In this document: in pieces, positions 59,901-64,000 of the stretch | Numbering within the stretch: position 1 is the first letter of the stretch | How the letters are laid out: each line of letters opens with the position of its first letter | Source of the DNA: Paractinoplanes ovalisporus | Lineage (GTDB): Bacteria > Actinomycetota > Actinomycetes > Mycobacteriales > Micromonosporaceae | Direction of reading: 5' to 3' | Assembly: GCF_016834655.1 (NCBI RefSeq) | Contig: NZ_JAENHP010000010.1 | Location: 272,927 to 336,926 of the forward strand | Length of the DNA: 64,000 nucleotides | Notes under the pieces: model-generated | Databases searched by the model: none | Told to the model about the DNA's origin: nothing | The model's input: only the letters and a program-made list of their open reading frames with translations | Translations under genes and position numbers: made by a program

Positions 59901-61932
59901 CGCCCTGCACGCGGGCGCGCTGAGCGCGGATGCCGTCGCCGCCCGGGTGCCGTTCACGTGGCGCGGCGTGACCCTGCACGCCACCGGCGCCACCAGCCTG
60001 CGCGTGTGCCTCAGCCCGGTCGACGGCGGTATGGCGATCACCATGACCGACCCGGCCGGCACCCTCGTCGCCGGCATCGACCGGCTGGTCACCCGGGAAC
60101 TGCCTCCGAACGGCCCGGCCCGGCGTGCCGAAGCTCTCTACCGGCTCGACTGGATTCCCCTGCGGACCGGTGACGGCGGCACCGGTCCCGTGACGGTGCA
60201 TCACGTCAGCGACGTCGCGGAAGCCCTGGCTCTCGTCCGGGATGAAGGCGCCGGCCGGCGTGCCTTCGTCACCCGTGACGCGGTGTCCGCCCGCGACGGT
60301 GATCGCGTCACCGGCCTCGACGCCGCACCGGTCTGGGGCCTGCTGCGCGCCGCGCAGGCGGAACGCCCGGGTGGGCTGCTGATCGCCGACGTCGACGGTG
60401 ACCTGGACACCGCATCACTGCACCGGTTGCTCGGCGCGGCCGCCGCCGCCGGCGAACCGCAGGTCGCGATCCGCGACGGCGCCCTTCTGGTGCCCCGGCT
60501 CGTCCCGGACACCACCGGGGAACCAGCACCGGCATTGTGGGACAGCGAAGGCGCGGTCATCACCGGGGAACCAGCACCAGCATTGCGGGACAGCGAGGGC
60601 ACGGTCATCAACGGGGAACCGGACCCGGCATTGTGGGACAGCGAGGGCACGGTTCTGATCACCGGGGGCACCGGTGCGCTGGGCCGCCGCGTCGCCCGGC
60701 ATCTGGCGACCCGGCACGGCGTGCGGCACCTGCTGCTCGTCGGCCGGTCCGGCCGCGACCGCGGGACCACCGCCGAACTCGGCGCGCTCGGCGCCGAGGT
60801 GACCGTGGCCGCCTGCGATGTCGGTGACCGGGACGCCCTGGCCGCCCTCCTGAGCGACCTGACCCCGGGACACCCGCTGCGCGGCGTCGTCCACGCGGCC
60901 GGCGTGGTGGAGGACGCGGTCCTGGCCAACGTCACTCCCGAGCACCTCGACCGGGTCCTCCGGGCGAAGGTGGACGGCGCGCGGAACCTGCACGAGCTGA
61001 CCGCGGACCGGCCGCTGACCGCGTTTGTGCTGTTCTCCTCGGCCGCGGCGGTGCTCGGCGGTGCCGGCCAGGCCGCGTACGCCGCCGCCAACGCCTACCT
61101 CGACGCTCTCGCGGCCCACCGCCGCGCCGCCGGACTTCCCGCCCACGCCCTGGCCTGGGGACCCTGGGACGACCCGGACGGCATGGCCGGCCGTCTCGAC
61201 GACGCGGCCCGGGCGCGTCTGGCCCGAAGCGGTGTCCGGCCCCTCGACCCGGACACCGCACTCACCCGGTTCGACACGGCCACCGCCGCCGGCACGCCGC
61301 CCTGGATCATGCCGGCCCGCCTCGACCGGGAAGCCTGGCGGGCCCGGGGCGACTCCCTCCCGGCCGTCCTGCGCGGCCTGGTCCGCCCGGTCCGCCCGGC
61401 CGCCGCCGACGGCGCCCGGCCCGGCGACCGTCTGCGCCGCCGGTTGGGGGAGCTGTCCGGCCCGGCCCGTCTGGGCGCGCTGCTCGATCTGGTCCGGGGC
61501 AGCGCCGCCGCCGTCCTCGGCCACGCCGACCCGGCCCGCATCGACCTCGACCGGGGTTTCCTCGACGCCGGGTTCGACTCCCTGACCGCCCTCGAACTGC
61601 GCAACCAGCTGATCCAGGAGACCGGCCTCGGGTTACCGCCGACCCTCCTGTTCGACCACCCGGATCCTGGTCGGCTCGCCCGGCACCTGCTCGCTGAGCT
61701 GGACGGTGGTGACCACTCCGGCATCCTGGCCGAGCTGGACCGGCTCGCGGTCACGCTGGACACCGCCGACGGTGACGCCGACACCCGCCGCCGGGTCACC
61801 GCCCGCCTGGAGACGCTTCTCTCGAAGTGGCGGGACAGGCCGGAACCCGGGCGTCCGAACGCCGAACCGGCCGAACCGGCCGACGACGACGAGTTGTTCG
61901 CCCTCATCGACCACGAGCTCGGTCTGTCGTGA
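45913..61932 (+). CDS. Modular type I polyketide synthase B (modules 5, 6, 7)
   Basis: 5339 residues. An N-terminal coiled-coil docking segment (LLDYLKWVTSDLSAARERI, about residues 5-24) precedes three full modules. The C-terminal dimerisation/docking tail ends ELFALIDHELGLS. Domain order: KS-AT-DH-KR-ACP, KS-AT-DH-ER-KR-ACP, KS-AT-DH-KR-ACP. The start overlaps the stop of PKS A (ATGA), and the next PKS gene starts 18 bases after its stop, so the three are one operon. TTA codons occur at 47926 and 61633. Two in-frame tandem repeats expand KR linkers at 49618-49734 and 60514-60657. No thioesterase is present; the chain is handed to PKS C. Confidence 0.95.
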   Translation: MSDAKLLDYLKWVTSDLSAARERIHELESRDREPIAVVALACRYPGGVRSPEDLWSLLASGGDAVSGFPDDRGWDLDALYDPDPDRPGTCYAREGGFLHDAADFDPAFFRISPREAVAMDPQQRLLLEISWEAFERAGIDPHAVRGRRAGVFAGVMSHDYAARLPRAPEGSEGYFANGSAGSIASGRVAYTLGLEGPAVTVDTACSSSLVCLHLAVRALRNGDCDLALAGGVTVMATPNMLIEAARQRGLARDGRCKAFSDDADGAGFAEGAGILLLERLSDARRNGHPVLAVVRGTAINQDGASSGLTAPNGPAQQRVIRAALADAGLTAADVDAVEAHGTGTPLGDPIEAQALLATYGQDRERPLWLGSLKSNIGHTQAAAGVGGVIKAVLALRAGVLPRTLHSAEPSRHVDWTAGSVSLLTEPAPWPAEPGRPRRAGVSSFGASGTNAHAIIEEAPEEPGPAAVDGLMAFPLAARDQAALREQAAELAGHVAAAPRLVDVAHTLATGRARFAERAVVLAADVETLSGELLALAAGTPGPHTVLGRAPEGTRGVVFVFPGQGSQCTGMGLELWDSSPVFAESMQACEEALRPHTGWSLREILAGPLDEVDVVQPALFAVMVSLAALWRSYGVEPSAVVGHSQGEIAAAYVAGALSLEDAARVVALRSRALRSIAGRGGMVAVPFAVVDPGELSVAALNGPDSTVLAGDVGAVERYLAAEPRARRIAVDYASHSPHVEAVRDEVLVALAGIEPREPVVPFLSTVEPGVPLDAVYWYRNLRETVRFGAAVERLRDHLLVEVSPHPVLLAAMPADAIGTLRRDEGEAGRLLRGRAEAYVRGAGVRDLAPAGRPVVLPTYPFQRRRYWLDAPPAADAAAGLGLGPTGHPLLGAATTLAGTAGDLLLTGRIARLTHPWLADHGVRDTVLLPATALLELVLRAGEQAGCHRVDELVMPVPLVLPKRGGVQLQVTVGADDGSGRRAVAVSARPDDDEPWTTHATGILTADGPVPEESTGPWPPDGAEPVDADALRDRLAAAGFRYGPAFQGLRELWRHGDDVYADVRIPAGQEADAARFGLHPALFDAALQASAAARPDGEPGRLPFAFTGVTRYATGAAALRVRLRPSAEGSSLAVTDDTGRPVITVDAFTTRPLPGSLTPLRRLAWEPLPDGPPVAPGEWTMLDPAAGLPDTVPATVLLPVAAEETHAAVHTALATAQAWLADERRAGSRLVFVTRGAVAAGPGDAGGTGGVAAGPGDAGGTGGVAGGPDDAAGTDGVAAAAVWGLVRSARAEHPDRFALADTDGDVTVALPALAAGATEVVVRGGRVYGSRLTPVPAAPTGTTTIGDGVAVITGAGGTLGGLVARHLVNRHGVRRLLLLGRTPATALADELTAGGAEVTVHAIDVADREALRVALAGQPVRIVVHAAGVLDDGVLTALTPERVDAVLRPKIDAARHLDELTAGADLTAFVLFSSLAGTRGSPGQGGYAAANAALDALAVRRRALGRPAVSIAWGMWSRRSGLTRRLNDTDLARMTDSGVAPLDDAEGLALFDAALAGDEPAVVAARLDHAPPAVARAARAQPVVSTVADPLELVRQHAAAVLRHATTDAIGPGAAFRDLGFDSLTAVELRNRLAGATGLRLPATLVFEHPTPDALAAHLATRMNGRAEPGPAAPVSVVAAGEPIAIVAMGCRYPGGADSPDELWRLLADGIDATGDFPGDRGWDVTSLYHPDPDHPGTSYTRRGGFLDDVGRFDAGFFGISPREALAMDPQQRILLELSWEVFERAGIDPAAVRGSRTGVFAGVMHHDYASRLAHVSAEVEGFLGTGGSSSVVSGRVAYTFGLEGPAVTVDTACSSSLVATHLAMQALRQGECDLALAGGVTVLATPRLFTEFSRQRGLSADGRCRSFAADADGAGFAEGAGLLLLARLSDARRLGRPIVAVLRGSAVNQDGASNGLSAPSGPAQERVIRAALANARLEPGDVDAVEAHGTGTTLGDPIEARALLATYGPGRDRPLWLGSLKSNVGHTQAAAGVGGIIKMALALRHEALPRTLHAAEPSPHVDWSEGPVRLLAEPVDWRSGGTVRRAGVSSFGVSGTNAHVILEQAPAGAAGPDDDGGPVLPFVLSARSEAALRAQADRLAAVIGEDRARLLDVAHTLATGRATLPYRAVAVAADRAGLVDRLRELSSAPVMPATDRRVVLVFPGQGSQWTGMGLELWDSSPVFAESMLACEEALRPHTGWSLREVLAGPLDQVDVVQPALFAVMVSLAALWRWYGVEPSAVVGHSQGEIAAAYVAGALSLQDAARVVALRSRALRAIAGRGGMVSVPFADVDPGELSMAAVNGPESVVLSGDAEAVERFLVREPRARRIAVDYASHSPHVEAVRGEILAALDGIEPRTPVVPFVSTVSPGEEVVLDAAYWYRNLRETVRFGPAVDRLQDHLFVEASPHPVLLQTLPLDAVGVGSLRRDDGGTARLLDSLGAAYVHGAPVDWRAAYAGHETRLTDLPTYPFQGERYWLTGSAPAGEAGHPLLETSTPLAGATGHLYTGRLSRTDHPWLADHAVGGTVLLPGTALLELALTAAGRAGCSRVDELILEAPLILPPTGHVPVQVRVGEPGADGRLPLTVHSSAGPDGPWRRHATGVLSDGEVAGTGLTAWPPPGAVPVPVGDFYTDAAADGFAYGPAFRGLRAAWRHGDEVYAEVSLPGPQRADAGRYLLHPALLDAGAQAVRAGSVVDASGGDRLPFAFSDVTLHATGAADLRVRLRPAGADRFSLDVTDRTGAPVATVGSLALRPYTAVGPGLDAMHRVEWTPVGADDSVEVVRAGDLASVPDPVPPALVVPSPVGDTAAALSLIHQWLADERFAGSRLVLTTRGAVATGPCERPDPLAAPVWGLIGSAAAEHPGRFGLVDLDGEPGDPALGRAVARLRASDGSRVAVRAGEVLVPVVVPAEPEPPLPASWRLDLAEAGRLDQLRLVEHSGAPEPLGPGQVRVGVRAAGLNFRDVMVALGAVPGETGLGGEGAGVVLETGPGVTGLRPGDRVFGLLPGSFGAESVADHRQLAGIPAGWSFAEAATVPIAYLTAYYALVDLARIRPGDTVLVHAAAGGVGMAAVRLARHLGAEVYATASPAKWAAVRALGVPADHIASSRDPGFAERIRARAGGQGLDVVLNSLANEFTDASLGLVRDGGRFIEMGKTDIRDPGDHPRLRYRAFDLAEAGADRTREMLGLLIAGPLRPLPCTAVDVRRARDAFRHLSRGRNVGKLVLTVPVPVDPTGTALITGARGTLGGIVARHLVTSWGVRHVVLLSREPATALAADLTALGAQATVAACDASDREALAAVLAGIPAAHPLRIVVHAAGVLDDGLVSCLTAERLDRVLRPKVDAARHLDELTRDADLSAFVLFSSAAGILGGAGQAGYAAANAFLDTLAQHRRGTGRPAVSLAWGLWEPPSGMTGHLDRAQRRRAGVLPLSVPDGLALFDAGVASAEALLVPARLVVRRRSLPRAAAPAPTGADDLATRLASFTTAERHRFLTGLVRAQAAAVLGHPTPDGLGDRAFKDLGFDSLTALELRNRLSAATGLRLPATVVFDHPSPARLAAHLVDLVGEPATAPAAPAPAPAEATGGDIAIVAMACRYPGDVDDPEALWRLVAEGRDAITGFPVDRGWDLAALFDEGGGLGTTRTRHGGFLHDAARFDADFFGIGPREALAMDPQQRLLLEISWEVFERAGIDPSSVRGSRTGVFAGLLHGGYAPPGAATEEVEGYLGQGSAGSVASGRVAYTLGLEGPAVTVDTACSSSLVAIHLAMQSLRQGECDAALAGGVTVMATPGAFVEFSRQGGLAPDGRCKAFGAGADGTAWAEGAGVLLLRRLADARRDGQPVLAVLRGSAVNQDGASNGLSAPSGPAQQRVIREALTAAGLTTSDVDVVEAHGTGTALGDPIEADAILATYGAGRAGPVRLGSLKSNIGHAQAAAGVGGVIKMVLAMRHRTLPPTLHADEPSPHVDWSSGAVRLLTEAVPWEPGDRPRRAGVSSFGVSGTNAHVVIEEPPTPEPEPRSSGLPVPWLLSGHSEAALRAQAARLLPHVDDPAGVARTLATGRAPLRHRAAVLAQDQAVLRRGLQALAAGDSAPGLIRPEGSGGGLAFLFSGQGAQRAGMGRGLAAAFPVFAEVWDEALSVMDGAEVRTGDDAILARTDVAQKALFAFEVAMSRLWASWGVQPDYLLGHSIGELAAAHVAGVMSLADAGRLVAARGRLMRALPAGGAMLAVQASESEVAGLPVAAVNGPESVVISGPEELIEHAAAQWRERGRRVRRLDVSHAFHSPLMDPVLAEFGEVAAGISYERPATAVISAVTGAPIREFDAAYWVDHVRATVRFGAGLDWLTGHDVSTYVEVGPAGALSALGRHGQFVVSSRGDRDEVETVLTALARAHVAGVRVDWAKVLPPGPPVPLPTYPFQRERYWLAGPSRSRTGHPWLDHAADLADDGGLLLTGHLAAHELPWLGDHVIHDTVVLPGTAFVELALHAADRAGAAGVAELTLETPLVIPDGVRTALQLRAGRPEPDGARRFTVHARHAGEPWTRHATGVLSDTVRTPAPPPPEWPPAGAEPVGVDDLYESFAEAGFALGPAFHGVRAAWRDGDRTYAEVVLPAPHRADSARFGIHPALLDAALHAGALSADAVAARVPFTWRGVTLHATGATSLRVCLSPVDGGMAITMTDPAGTLVAGIDRLVTRELPPNGPARRAEALYRLDWIPLRTGDGGTGPVTVHHVSDVAEALALVRDEGAGRRAFVTRDAVSARDGDRVTGLDAAPVWGLLRAAQAERPGGLLIADVDGDLDTASLHRLLGAAAAAGEPQVAIRDGALLVPRLVPDTTGEPAPALWDSEGAVITGEPAPALRDSEGTVINGEPDPALWDSEGTVLITGGTGALGRRVARHLATRHGVRHLLLVGRSGRDRGTTAELGALGAEVTVAACDVGDRDALAALLSDLTPGHPLRGVVHAAGVVEDAVLANVTPEHLDRVLRAKVDGARNLHELTADRPLTAFVLFSSAAAVLGGAGQAAYAAANAYLDALAAHRRAAGLPAHALAWGPWDDPDGMAGRLDDAARARLARSGVRPLDPDTALTRFDTATAAGTPPWIMPARLDREAWRARGDSLPAVLRGLVRPVRPAAADGARPGDRLRRRLGELSGPARLGALLDLVRGSAAAVLGHADPARIDLDRGFLDAGFDSLTALELRNQLIQETGLGLPPTLLFDHPDPGRLARHLLAELDGGDHSGILAELDRLAVTLDTADGDADTRRRVTARLETLLSKWRDRPEPGRPNAEPAEPADDDELFALIDHELGLS
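49618..49734 (+). repeat. 39-bp tandem repeat, three copies, inside module 5 KR region
   Basis: Units 49618-49656, 49657-49695 and 49696-49734. The first two are identical (VAAGPGDAGGTGG) and the third is diverged (VAGGPDDAAGTDG). The frame is kept, adding a Gly/Ala-rich loop between GAV and AAVWGLV of the KR structural subdomain. Confidence 0.95.
50941..56760 (+). other. PKS B module 6: KS-AT(methylmalonyl)-DH-ER-KR-ACP, fully reducing
   Basis: KS Cys at 51466. AT has GHSQGE (52756) and YASH (53026). DH is intact (HAVGGTVLLP, His 53587). ER spans about 54770-55720 with NFRDVM and the NADPH loop HAAAGGVG (55207). The stereochemical position after ALGA is Val (54937), not Tyr, which in studied ERs goes with a 2R methyl. 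KR has VLDDG, FSSAAG and Tyr 56158. ACP Ser 56596. Predicted unit: saturated alpha-methyl. Confidence 0.9.
56761..61932 (+). other. PKS B module 7: KS-AT(malonyl)-DH-KR-ACP
   Basis: KS Cys at 57286; FFGISPREA reads FFGIGPREA. AT has GHSIGE (58570) and HAFH (58852), malonyl type. DH reads HVIHDTVVLP (His 59410), LGPAF instead of YGPAF, and HPALLD. KR has TGGTGALG, VVEDA in place of LDD, FSSAAA and Tyr 61078. ACP Ser 61579. Predicted unit: a disubstituted alkene. Confidence 0.86.
60514..60657 (+). repeat. 48-bp tandem repeat, three copies, at the start of module 7 KR
   Basis: Units 60514-60561, 60562-60609 and 60610-60657, each close to TGEPAPALWDSEGTVI. The last unit runs into the true cofactor strand TVLITGGTG, so the first two are extra copies of the linker plus first beta-strand. 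Confidence 0.93.
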
Positions 61933-61949
61933 ACCGGGGAGCCACGGGG

Positions 61950-64000
61950 ATGTCCAACGAGGAAAAACTGCGCGAGTACCTGCGCCGGGTCACCGACGAT
62001 CTGCGCCGGTCGCGGCAACGGGTCCGCGAGCTCACCGAGCCCGAGCCGGTCGCGATCGTGGCGATGAGCTGCCGGCTGCCCGGTGGCGTCAACACCCCCG
62101 AGGACCTGTGGCGGCTGCTCGCCGACGGCCGCGACGCCATCGGCGGCTTCCCGGCCGACCGGGGCTGGGATCTCGCGGCGCTGCACCACCCCGACCCCGA
62201 GCGGGCCGGCACCACGTACGCCCGGAACGGGGGTTTTCTGTCCGGCGTCGACCGGTTCGACGCCGGGTTCTTCGGCATCAGCCCCCGTGAGGCGCAGGCG
62301 ATGGATCCCCAGCAGCGGCTTCTCCTGGAGACCTCGTGGGAGGCCGTCGAACGCGCCGGTATCGACCCGTCGGGGCTGCGCGGTCAGGCCGTCGGTGTGT
62401 ACGCCGGTGTGGCCTACAGCGACTACACCTCGGCCGCCGAGCCGGCCCGCGAGCTGGAGGGCTATCTGGGCAGCGGCAGCGCGGGCAGTGTGGCGAGCGG
62501 GCGGATCTCGTACGTGCTGGGTCTGGAGGGTCCGGCGGTCACGGTCGACACGGCCTGCTCGTCGTCGCTGGTGTCGCTGCATCTGGCGGTGCGGGCGCTG
62601 CGCGACGGCGAGTGCGACCTGGCCCTGGCCGGCGGTGCCACGGTGATGGCCACGCCCGGCATGTTCATCGAGTTCAGCCGGCAGCGCGGCCTCGCCCCGG
62701 ACGGGCGGTGCAAGGCCTTCGCCGATACGGCCGACGGCACCGGCTGGTCCGAGGGGGCCGGCATGCTGCTGCTGGAACGGCTCTCCGACGCCCGCCGCAA
62801 CGGTCACCCGGTGCTCGCGGTCGTGCGCGGCTCCGCGGTGAACCAGGACGGCGCCAGCAGTGGCCTGACCGCGCCGTCCGGCCCAGCCCAGCAGCGCGTC
62901 ATCGAACGCGCCCTCGCGGACGCGCGGCTGCTGCCGGGTGACGTGGACGCGGTGGAGGCCCACGGGACCGGGACGACGCTGGGCGATCCGATCGAGGCGC
63001 AGGCGTTGCTCGCCGCCTACGGTGCACAGCGGGACCGGCCGTTGTGGCTGGGTTCGGTGAAGTCGAACCTCGGGCACACGCAGGCCGCGGCCGGGGTGGC
63101 CGGTGTGATCAAGATGGTGCTGGCGATGCGGAACGGCCTGTTGCCGCGGACCCTGCACGTGGACGAGCCGTCGACGCGGGTGGACTGGTCGGCCGGTGCG
63201 GTGCGGCTGCTGACCGATCCGGTGCCATGGGTGCCGGGCCGGGCGGCGGTGTCGGCCTTCGGCATGTCGGGCACCAACGCCCACGTGATCCTCGAGGCGG
63301 TCGCCGACGAGGAGCCCGGCGACGATGCCGGGCCGGCGATGCCGTGGGTGGCGTCGGCGGCCTCCGAGGAGGCTCTGGCCGAGCAGGTCGAAGAGCTGCA
63401 AAAGCTTTCCCGCGTACGCCGGGTGGATGTGGCCTACACGCTGGCGACCGGCCGGGCCGCTCTGGACTACCGGACGGTGGTCGGTCAGGACGTGATCCGC
63501 CGGGCGGGTGACGGCCGGGTGGTGTTTGTGTTCCCGGGTCAGGGTTCGCAGTGGACCGGGATGGGTCTGGAGCTCTGGGACTCGTCGCCGGTGTTTGCGG
63601 AGTCGATGCGGGCGTGTGCGGAGGCGTTGAGGCCGTATACGGGTTGGTCGTTGCGCGAAATCCTGGCGGGCCCGCTCGATGACGTGGATGTGGTACAGCC
63701 GGCGTTGTTCGCGGTGATGGTCTCGCTGGCCGCATTGTGGCGTTCGTACGGTGTCGAACCTGCGGCGGTGGTTGGTCATTCGCAGGGGGAGATCGCGGCC
63801 GCGTATGTGGCGGGTGCCTTGTCTTTGGAGGACGCCGCGCGGGTGGTGGCGTTGCGGAGTAGGGCTTTGCGGCCGATCGCGGGCCGGGGTGGGATGGTGG
63901 CGGTTCCGTTCGCCGACGTCGACCCGGGCGGCCTTTCGATCGCAGCCGTGAACGGCCCGGACTCGACGGTGCTCGCCGGCGACGTGGAGGCGGTGGAACG
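61950..64000 (+). CDS. Modular type I polyketide synthase C, 3'-truncated by window edge (module 8 KS-AT...)
   Basis: ATG 61950 opens an N-terminal docking coil (EEKLREYLRRVTDDLRRSRQ) followed by KS (62044-63300, Cys 62556, VEAHGTGT, SNLGHTQ). An AT follows, with GQGSQWTG and GHSQGE (63774), which suggests methylmalonyl-CoA; the YASH position is beyond the window. A GTG at 61929 overlapping the previous stop is an alternative start; the ATG has a GGGGAG-like site within 15 bases. The frame is open to base 64000. By DNA it is a mosaic of modules 4 and 1. Confidence 0.93.
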   Translation, partial: MSNEEKLREYLRRVTDDLRRSRQRVRELTEPEPVAIVAMSCRLPGGVNTPEDLWRLLADGRDAIGGFPADRGWDLAALHHPDPERAGTTYARNGGFLSGVDRFDAGFFGISPREAQAMDPQQRLLLETSWEAVERAGIDPSGLRGQAVGVYAGVAYSDYTSAAEPARELEGYLGSGSAGSVASGRISYVLGLEGPAVTVDTACSSSLVSLHLAVRALRDGECDLALAGGATVMATPGMFIEFSRQRGLAPDGRCKAFADTADGTGWSEGAGMLLLERLSDARRNGHPVLAVVRGSAVNQDGASSGLTAPSGPAQQRVIERALADARLLPGDVDAVEAHGTGTTLGDPIEAQALLAAYGAQRDRPLWLGSVKSNLGHTQAAAGVAGVIKMVLAMRNGLLPRTLHVDEPSTRVDWSAGAVRLLTDPVPWVPGRAAVSAFGMSGTNAHVILEAVADEEPGDDAGPAMPWVASAASEEALAEQVEELQKLSRVRRVDVAYTLATGRAALDYRTVVGQDVIRRAGDGRVVFVFPGQGSQWTGMGLELWDSSPVFAESMRACAEALRPYTGWSLREILAGPLDDVDVVQPALFAVMVSLAALWRSYGVEPAAVVGHSQGEIAAAYVAGALSLEDAARVVALRSRALRPIAGRGGMVAVPFADVDPGGLSIAAVNGPDSTVLAGDVEAVE
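63754..64000 (+). repeat. AT-domain DNA block shared with module 1 (29602-29848)
   Basis: The last 247 bases of the window, across GHSQGE of module 8, match module 1 with one difference noted by eye (TCG to CCG at the codon before ATCGCG). Module 4 (about 42660-42909) shares most of the same text. Confidence 0.9.

Noticed and set aside
1..64000. Insertion sequences, CRISPR arrays, tRNA or rRNA genes
   Set aside because: None seen; the only repeats are module homology and two in-frame tandem repeats within PKS genes.

Overview
The window is high-GC actinobacterial DNA with a strong G/C third-position bias. It is filled almost end to end with secondary-metabolite biosynthesis genes. The style (long megasynthases, translationally coupled operons, rare TTA leucine codons, an MbtH protein, a 4-hydroxymandelate-oxidase-like enzyme) fits a filamentous actinomycete. 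Placement in the Micromonosporaceae is only a guess, because no rRNA or housekeeping gene is present.

Layout. (1) Bases 1-9906 hold the 3' part of an NRPS gene: tail of a C domain, then A-PCP-C-A-PCP-C-A-PCP-E and a short C-terminal docking tail. It has no thioesterase, so the peptide is passed to another protein. (2) A perfect 15-bp hairpin separates it from a convergent pair on the minus strand, a cytochrome P450 and a small four-helix membrane protein. (3) A divergent promoter region of about 250 bp leads into a tight plus-strand operon (11993-21135). It encodes a free ACP, two active ketosynthases, two ketosynthase-like proteins without catalytic residues, an alpha/beta-hydrolase, a double-hotdog protein, a didomain dehydratase, a FabG-type ketoreductase, a DsbA/HCCA-isomerase-like protein and an MbtH protein. 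It ends at a strong terminator. This gene set matches the highly reducing type II PKS known from cinnamoyl-lipid lipopeptide clusters (skyllamycin, WS9326A and kitacinnamycin type). I infer that it makes a polyene or cinnamoyl acyl cap for the NRPS peptide. (4) Bases 21276-24880 carry a HTH-only LysR-type protein, a 4-hydroxymandelate-oxidase-like flavoenzyme, a YbaK/ProX-type deacylase and a GT1 glycosyltransferase. (5) From 25030 to the right edge lies a modular type I PKS on three proteins: a KSQ loading module and eight extension modules, the last one cut by the window end.

Reading of the type I PKS. Loading KSQ-AT(malonyl)-ACP; M1 KS-AT(mm)-DH-KR-ACP; M2 KS-AT(mm)-KR-ACP; M3 KS-AT(mal)-KR(A-type)-ACP; M4 KS-AT(mm)-DH*-KR*-ACP, with altered DH and KR active sites; M5 KS-AT(mm)-DH-KR-ACP; M6 KS-AT(mm)-DH-ER-KR-ACP; M7 KS-AT(mal)-DH-KR-ACP; M8 KS-AT(mm)... 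continuing beyond base 64000. The first PKS gene is broken by a single-base frameshift in a C5 run at 40642-40646. Removing one C restores a continuous protein of about 6961 residues, so a sequencing error is likely. The methylmalonyl AT domains share long, almost identical DNA blocks, which points to gene conversion between modules.

The window thus places an NRPS, a highly reducing type II PKS and a modular type I PKS side by side. Whether these are one hybrid pathway or two neighbouring clusters cannot be decided from this window alone. All functions are from reading motifs by eye; no database search was run.
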